The notes under the pieces were generated by a model, which saw only the letters and a program-made list of their open reading frames with translations, had not been told where the DNA came from and did not search any database. From contig NMRA01000070.1 of NCBI GenBank assembly GCA_002633005.1, positions 62,001 through 126,000 of the forward strand: DNA of 64,000 nt. The letters run 5' to 3'. Below, piece after piece: positions 57,277 through 64,000 of this stretch (positions are counted from its first letter, which is position 1; each line of letters starts with the position of its first letter). A program made the translations under genes and the position numbers. The DNA is from Phoronis australis. Taxonomy: Eukaryota > Phoronida > Phoronidae.

Positions 57277-60156
57277 GGTGCGACAGGGAGATGGCTGAAC
57301 TGTAGTGACCGAGGCGAGTGAAATGTACATATGCCTGTTTATAGGTTTATAAAACAAATTTAAATGTGATGTCACCAGTCAGAAATTCAACAAATCGGCT
57401 TCGTGAAGTGGTTTGTTGATATAGTTCGCTGTGTACAATGAATTGGCTCTCCTGCCGCCAGGAAACTTTTAATGTTGTGTTTTATATCTACAAACTAGCT
57501 GAAGTCACACACTTAAAGCACAGCAAATTGGACTGCATCCTTTTGCAAACTAAAGCAGAATGACAGCAAACTACGATGACGTCTCAAATTTCTCATTCCA
57601 TGACTCTTACATTCTTGGTCACCAAAACATCCCCGATCTCCCAAAGTCATAGGTTACTCTTCATATTTGGAGAAAAGCATGAGGACTTAACCCCCACAAG
57701 ACAATAGATTGGACAAACAACACCAGAGTGGTAATAGAAGAGTGGACTGCACAGCGCTGGCTCGGAAAGACGCAATTGCACTGGCTGATTTTAAAATCTT
57801 GGCGATTTTTGGTTTCGTTCGTCACGGCAAAAAGGAAACTTCCCATTTTCACTAAAGGACAGTCGGATATTTGAAGGTAATTGTTTGGTGGACTTACTGC
57901 AGTTGGTGAAAGGATGCTGGCCCACTGTAGCTGTGCTTTAGTAGAGTTTACTGTTGTTTTGGACCTAACAATCAAACCTGTGTATAATTTGAGGATTTCG
58001 CCTATGGCAATGTTGTCATGTTTCAGATGTTTTGTGGGATGGTAACATCACTTATAACTTGTGGACGTGTACCTAGTTTATAATTTGCGTTTTGGTTATT
58101 GAGAATTTTAACTTCGGTGTGATCATGAGGCATGTGCCTGTAGCATTATCACTCAACGGATTCGCTTATTTATGTGATCATTCAATGTATTTCGAGGCTC
58201 ACATTCAATCTTTTATTCGTGTGTGATGGGATCTTAATTATGCTCATACCAAGAAGCCGCAATAACCGCGTTATTTCAATTCTAGTGCACACGAGTAATA
58301 AGCGCTGTTTTTCCCTCACATTGCCACCTGTGATGTCACGAAATATTTACGTGATGACAACTGCTGTACAACAAAAAACAACACCAGTGCCATAGACGAA
58401 ATCCTCGGAATTGTGGAGTACTGATCAACTAACTTTACTCAACAGTTTCCATCTTTTCTTTGTCCAACCGCCTCACTTGCTTATAATTAAAAAGGTGCTG
58501 TGTTTCCTGTCTGAATACCAATGCGGATCTGTTTTGGCAAATTACCTTCCGAAACCATTCTCAGGCACCACTGCAGAATTACTTCATTTTACATTCTAAA
58601 GAAACGGGGAATATAAAAGATACCCTTTGTGCTTACTTTCACTTAAAAATTTCATAGAAAATTTTTATCTCAACCTAGTTCAGTCAAAATTTTAGCCCAA
58701 ATAAAGCTCATTCAACACAAATTAAAAAATTTCAAATTCAACTGAATTTAAAAGATTTTTTTAGCTAAATTTTTATTGTTAGCGTTGCACTACCTCGTGA
58801 GTGACAGGTGAGTCATGCAATATGGGTACTCACTCAACTGCTGAGATATGTAATGAAGTTTCCGTGGAAACTCCAACCACTTTTTAAAATACATTTTAAA
58901 AATTCATAATAAATGAGGCAATCAATCACATTTGTTTTAGGCTAGAACAGAAGCACTTTAAAATTAGCGCATGAGTGAGCAAACACAAACACGGCTGAAA
59001 GTTCTGAAATATTTACATTTTAGTCGGTGTCACCTTTCAACTGACAAAATTCATCGTTTGTTCAAAAATTGTGAATGTAAAGGAAAGAGATCTTCAACAT
59101 TCTTGTTTAGAATTTCACCTGACAACACCTGCAGTTTTGCATATAACACCTTAGTAAAACGAAATCAGCAACAAATCAACATCAACAACTGGCAAATCTG
59201 GCAAAAGAAATGCAACCAGTGAATACAATTGTCCAATGCCTGGTAATGATCTGAACCCAAAAATGCCAACTCGCCATAGGTCAAGCACGCACATGAGACA
59301 AAAAAATTGTACGGTATGATTTTTAAAGCTGCGTTTCTTCCTGCTTTGCTCCCCACAAACAAAAAATCGAATTTGGACCTTTACACAAAAGGTCATCAAA
59401 AGAACTCAATAACTGAAATTTGAAAATGGCGTCACAGGTCATGCGACACAACTATGACCATTTCGCCTGAATACACAACAGATCATGCAGCTGTTGCTTG
59501 GCTCTTAGGAAATTCGAAATATGTAATGACAGCTAAACAGGGCGAAATGTAGCATTAAATTCATTATGTAGGATCCCTGCTCAAAGAAAATAAGTTTTCC
59601 ATAAATCACTCATTCAAGCAACCCAAACAACATGAAAATTCAGAAGTATTTTCTAGTTGATCACAAAATGCCTCCTCAAAATGCATAGAACAGAGAGTAA
59701 AATAGAGTTTTCACAAAAAAAATTTGCCGATTTCCAATGAATATATTTTCACTTGTTTGCAGTACAGAATTTTATGTTTGTAAAATTGATCAACAAAACT
59801 AAATATTGAGGAAAAATTGTCTTCATCATTACATGTTTTGAACAGAACAGTTACAACTTCCTTAACATTTGACCGTTTTCACAATGATCAGCCATTGAAA
59901 AACGGAAAATTTCCGATTTTGGCAAATCTGTTGGTGTGTGGATTATGCCTATTGTAACCTATTTGTTTCTGTGTACATACTTTATGAGTATCTTCTATAC
60001 AGTCAAGGAAAATTCTCAGTTTCTTTGTACAAATAACACCATCGCACTAAACCATGGCACAAAACTGATACTGATACAAATAGTTTCAGCTAGCTCATAC
60101 TGAATAATTCTAACAATTGGTGCGAAGAACCACAGTGTGAGTCAATAAAATTGTTA
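57277..60156. other. No gene seen
   Basis: AT-rich intergenic sequence. Open frames at 57661-57975 and 58971-59222 have no recognisable content. Confidence 0.5.
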
Positions 60157-60474
60157 CAGTAAAAATTGTCCAGTTTGGAACAATGGAAAAAGGCTCAAAC
60201 TCATAGTTTGTACCAAATTTAAGAAATTCTAAATACAGAGCATCCCAACTTTAAAAGCACTGGCAGCAATTTTTACTGTTCTTATAATGCTCAGCGTTGC
60301 ACTTGATGAACTTCTAAATTTGTTTTCAGCAAAAACACACAGGTACTCAATTTGCAAGTTATGATACATGCAACAACTGCCCGTGTCCCAAATTTCAGAA
60401 TCAGGAAATTCAATTTCGGCTTGAATTTTGGCATCCCAAATTTTAGAGACTGTCAAACTGGAGATTTGTGACTG
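60157..60474. repeat. MITE family C, copy 3
   Basis: Left end CAGTAAAAATTGTCCAGTTT, right end TGTCAAACTGGAGATTTGTG then ACTG; TA on both flanks. Internal AATTTCGGCTTGAATTTTGG. No ORF. Confidence 0.65.
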
Positions 60475-60589
60475 TACAAATAAATTCTACCCACAAACCA
60501 ACAACTTGTCTAATAATCACCATTCCAACATAGAACACCTGCTGGGTTGATTTCACATTCAGCACACTTATCATCTGCTTTCTATAGTG

Positions 60590-61003
60590 CCCTCCACACA
60601 CATGCTTGACCCTAGAACAAGTTACTCCTGGAAGGAGTTGTCACAAGGTCTGAGTGTTGTCTGGACGCTATTTAAAGTAGCGCAACTTACCCCACTTGTG
60701 ACAAATTCCTCCACATTATCGAGGTGGGCTAACTTACACTAGGGTAACTTGCGCCACTTGTAATCGCTGTGCAACTGCAAAATTGGCATAAGGCGGAAGT
60801 GATTATCAGCTGCGGTTATACATACAGACAGGTTTTCGGTTGCCCGCCATGTTGGCATTAGGTTCCATTGTCACACACAGATGGACATCGTCCGCCTTAC
60901 CCCACTTATCAGATGTGTGTGTGTATGTACGTGGACACTCCACTTAAATGTGGGGTAAGTTGCACTAGTGCAAGTTGTTCTAGGGTAGGCTGTGTGTGGA
61001 TGG
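60590..61003. repeat. MITE family F, copy 2
   Basis: Left CCCTCCACACACATGCTTGA then CCCTAGAACAAGTT, inverted at the right (AAGTTGTTCTAGGGTAGGCT then GTGTGTGGATGGG). Contains repeated GCGCAACTTACCCCACTT-type segments; the CTGGACGCTATTTAAA segment recurs near 20952-20970. Confidence 0.7.
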
Positions 61004-61342
61004 GACTTAGCTCCATGCTCTAACCAGAAATGTGGGTCCAGTTTAATGTCCTTAAAAACTGTTAAACCTTGAGCAACTCAAACTGAACACTGAGCTTATT
61101 CAGAGTGAGTTCATTGTAAATATCCTTTATGCTTTGGATGGAATTGGGAACAATGGTTGTTGTCAAAGTTATGAATGGAAAGGATTATGTACCCTACTGT
61201 GTGAAGTGGGTTGACAAGAGAGAGCAGTCAGGGTTGAGTTTGTCAGGAGGAGTTGTAACCCACAGGATATTTTAATACCTGTGTACAAGTCAGTGAAAAT
61301 AGCATGCACTAAATGTGCTTATTTTCTTGATGTTATTTTAGG

Positions 61343-61460
61343 ACACTGCGTGTAACAACCAGCTGGGTGGTGGAAAAATGTTAACCGGACTGTCCGAAGA
61401 GAGATCCCTCAATTGAAATTAAAGACTCCGCTGTGGTAGGTGTGGACTTCAAGCCTACAA
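61343..61460 (+). other. Probable 5' UTR exon start of the small membrane protein
   Basis: TTCTTGATGTTATTTTAG at 61325-61342 is a good acceptor (pyrimidine-rich then AG), so the coding exon may begin at 61343 with 118 bases of leader. The upstream noncoding exon is not identified. Confidence 0.4.
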
Positions 61461-61964
61461 ATGGATGCTGGGGTGTTGGTGGGAATTATTATCGCAATCT
61501 TGGCCCTGGCAGTAGCATTAGCCGTGCTGATCTACTACTTAAAATGTAGGAATAATCCCTCCTCCGAAACCAAGACAGAGGACAGTCACGTGATAGGAAA
61601 TCTAGCAGTGCTGGACTCTGAAGATAGGAAGCAAGTGAACGGTTTACAGAACAGTCAAAAACAGCCCAACGATGGCGAAATGATTATCATGAATCCAGCC
61701 GCACTAGAAATGCAATTTGATGATGGATATAAAAAACACAGTACAGGATTAGCCTATCAAGTTGGCGGGAATCGCGATTTAGTTACAGATGAGCCAACAG
61801 TTTTTGTCAATACAGCAATGCAATATGATGAAGATGAGTACGATTCTTCATCCCTGAGGAGGGCAGCACCGTACCAAGAGACGGACAATACTGCAGTCAT
61901 ATCAAACATTGCATTAAGTGACGTAACTGTAAAACGAACAGTACCCAAGGAAACCTCATTTTAG
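61461..61964 (+). CDS. Small single-pass membrane protein, unrecognised
   Basis: 167 residues from ATG 61461 to TAG 61962-61964. An in-frame TAG at 61437-61439 just upstream supports this ATG. Only four residues precede a strong hydrophobic segment (VLVGIIIAILALAVALAVLI, about residues 5-26), followed by Cys and basic residues (KCRN). By the positive-inside rule it should be N-out, C-in, with a 140-residue cytoplasmic tail. The tail is acidic and polar and contains NPAALEMQFDDGY, an acidic-Tyr DEDEYDSSS stretch and related NLAVLDSED and NIALSDVT segments. It ends ETSF, which fits a class I PDZ ligand (Thr at -2, Phe at 0). I do not recognise the family; a receptor-tail-like or adaptor role is inference. 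Codon-level openness and composition differ from the flanking repeats. Confidence 0.7.
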   Translation: MDAGVLVGIIIAILALAVALAVLIYYLKCRNNPSSETKTEDSHVIGNLAVLDSEDRKQVNGLQNSQKQPNDGEMIIMNPAALEMQFDDGYKKHSTGLAYQVGGNRDLVTDEPTVFVNTAMQYDEDEYDSSSLRRAAPYQETDNTAVISNIALSDVTVKRTVPKETSF

Positions 61965-62235
61965 TCCTGAACCATGGAGTCATTGTACTGTGTGTTGGGG
62001 CGGTGATAAGTTACCATGCTTGTTTGCATAGTCCACTCTTGATAGAAACCATAAAATACTGAGATAAGATCCACAGTAACAACACATTCCAAAAGGGTTC
62101 AGCCAGAAAGTCTCACTTTTCTTCAACATTGACCTGGTACAATAGGTGCACTGTAAGTTATGAATTCAATCAACAGAGGGCTCTTAATTAACAACTCCAA
62201 AGGGACAATGATCCAGTTGTTGACCCCTCAATGTA

Positions 62236-62515
62236 CAGTAAAAATTCTCCAATTTGGGACAGTTTCTAGAATTTGGGACAGTTTCTAGAACTTTGGTCTA
62301 GGAAACTCCCACAAAAACTTAATTTTCCTCATTCCATAATTAGGGACAAGGCCAGTTTTGGTATTTACAATATTTCTCAAAATTCAATCTACAGACTGAG
62401 CAATTTTCTGTCCAGTCATTCTTGCATTTGGGACAGCCAATAGAATTTGAGGCAAGATCCAACCTTGAGCAAAATAATTAATTTTTCACTGTCCCAAACT
62501 GGAGAACTTTTACCA
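62236..62515. repeat. MITE family C, copy 4
   Basis: Left CAGTAAAAATTCTCCAATTT and right AAACTGGAGAACTTTTACCA are inverted, TA on both flanks. GGGACAGTTTCTAGAATTTG is locally duplicated inside. Confidence 0.7.
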
Positions 62516-62795
62516 TAGTATTTAGCTCAATCCATGATTTAAACAGGAGAAGTGTTAAGCTCAATTTATACATTCCAGTGAAGGGACAAAGCAGACATTC
62601 TGTCCTTGAAGGGGCATATGGTGCCCCTGTGATGTGGTTTATTCACAGAAGTTAAAGATGGTTGTAAACCAACAGTGACTATGCATAATGTATATAACTA
62701 TGCAAATTCCATATTTCGGAACAAAGCTAGGAAGATTTCTTCACACAGAGACGGAGAGGTTTATAAGGAACCTTTGTCTGAAGAAAGGAGCCTGA

Positions 62796-63217
62796 GGCCA
62801 GCTGCATGAAACAGTCCCAAATAGGGACCCAACTATGCTCTATAAATCTACTGCGTATTTGTGCGCTTGTGAAAACACTCTTTCTTTTGTTGTTTGAGTC
62901 TCATTAGTAAGACAATTTTTGGCATTGATACAAATCCAAAGTGAAGTCTGTGTTGAATTCCATTGAAAATTAGTAGGGATCTTTTTATGCAACGCCATTA
63001 ATTTAAGGACTAAGTCCCTATTATTTTGGCTGAATTAAGGGCTCTGTTTTTTTAATTATTTTATTAGAAAATGTCATTAGTCAAAGAGGAGCTCATAATA
63101 AAGATGAAATGATAGCAAAATACTACATCTGTGAGTAGAGATTTAAGCCACAAATACTCAGTATATTTAGGGAACTATGCCGAGTCCCTATTAGGGACTG
63201 TTTCATGCAGCTTGGCC
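62796..63217. repeat. MITE, family G
   Basis: GGCCAGCTGCATGAAACAGT then CCCAAATAGGGAC at the left, inverted at the right (GTCCCTATTAGGGACTGTTT then CATGCAGCTTGGCC). About 33-bp ends; no ORF. Confidence 0.8.
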
Positions 63218-63219
63218 AA

Positions 63220-63330
63220 GGGGCCTGTTTCACCAACTTTAAGGTGACAACTGTTAACACTGGTTGTAGATCTTTGTTTAGAATCTGTGCAAAAAAACGC
63301 AGCCAAGACGTTTTAGTTAAACAGGCCCCA
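63220..63330. repeat. Short palindromic MITE, family H
   Basis: GGGGCCTGTTTCACCAACTT at the left, GTTAAACAGGCCCCA at the right. 111 bp, abutting the 62796-63217 element. Confidence 0.7.
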
Positions 63331-64000
63331 GTCTTCTAAAGGAGATATTATATGCCAGTACATACTGCAGTTGGATTCTTTTTAACATTGTAAATACCAT
63401 CATAGATAATTACTCCATGTTTTAATAATTGTAGACAAGTTGTACTCAAAATAAACATCCACGTATTCTTGAAATTTGTCCTTATAATTGCTTGGTCTCT
63501 CTTCAATAAGAAATGCATTTGGGAGAACACCGGTGCAATTTTTTGCAAACTTTACAAAATCACACAAAATCATGCAGAAAAAAAGAAATATTGAGTTTCC
63601 TGACTAGTACCATAGACTATAGTACATGGACCAACAACTCTGTATGAACAAAATCTGTGGTTGTATGCGCAAGACACAACCAACACTGCAGACCTCGAAG
63701 TCACTATTCACTAGCAGCACCTGTGTCAGTGAGTTATGGTTTACTTCCCGCAAGTAAGTCGTCTGCTCACTAATTGGAAAGTGGCTCCTCTTCTGGGAAA
63801 CCCAAAACAAAATATTGGAGTTATGAATCTATGTCAGTAATCATAGAGTAGAAAAATAGTCGCAACTGTGATTGGATGGCGAGATTGGTATGTTAAACTA
63901 TAAAGGTAAATTGTGTTTTCCAGTGACTGATGACACAGAGCATACACAAGTTTATTGCCAGTCTGTTCAAATGTCATTCTTTACTGTTGCATAAACCAAA

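Larger units (their letters stand above)
61965..64000. other. 3' side of small membrane protein gene; repeats, no further gene
   Basis: Holds MITEs at 62236, 62796 and 63220. An AATAAA at about 63094 lies within the 62796 element. Nothing coding is supported after 61964. Confidence 0.5.

Noticed and set aside
57661-57975. 104-codon minus-strand ORF
   Set aside because: No domain, no signal or membrane pattern that stands out, and no splice or promoter support.
61440-61460. Upstream start for the small membrane protein
   Set aside because: The frame opens with GTG, not ATG, directly after an in-frame TAG; the first ATG is at 61461.

Overview
This window is animal nuclear DNA, probably from a marine invertebrate. 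Three intron-split genes have GT-AG junctions and clear animal orthologues. The noncoding DNA is AT-rich and crowded with short inverted-repeat elements (MITEs), foldback elements and minisatellites. I see no bacterial or organellar signature and cannot name the phylum from sequence alone.

Layout. (1) 4874-6856, minus strand: the first three coding exons of a HIP1/HIP1R (huntingtin-interacting protein 1, ANTH domain, clathrin-actin adaptor) gene; its remaining exons are not visible and presumably lie left of the window. (2) 6857-7544: a short head-to-head intergenic interval holding a full CRE palindrome, a likely shared promoter. (3) 7545-34800, plus strand: SNRK, an LKB1-activated AMPK-related kinase. 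Exon 1 holds most of the kinase domain, then come a 22.7 kb repeat-filled intron, two short exons and a long last exon ending in a CaaX-like box. About 100 residues, including the second half of the UBA domain, are absent and must fall in an unresolved gap marked by one N at 33607, directly after a 20-copy 34-bp minisatellite. (4) 34801-42425: SNRK 3' region and intergenic DNA. (5) 42426-51979, minus strand: an essentially complete anoctamin of the ANO10/TMEM16K type, ten exons with matching phases. (6) 51980-61342: intergenic, with minisatellites, a hammerhead-ribozyme-like motif and MITEs. (7) 61461-61964, plus strand: an unrecognised 167-residue single-pass membrane protein with a PDZ-ligand-like C terminus. 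(8) 61965-64000: three MITEs, two of them side by side.

SNRK and ANO10 lie tail to tail, as they do in human, so this looks like an ancient microsynteny block. The genes do not form a pathway: one is an endocytic adaptor, one a metabolic kinase, one an ER lipid scramblase-type protein. The most unusual local structures are an 856-bp terminal-inverted-repeat element with an intact 83-codon ORF that ends at a splice-donor-like site (22055-22910), a nested foldback element with a perfect 6-bp target duplication (23616-24534), and the hammerhead-like motif (52160-52215).
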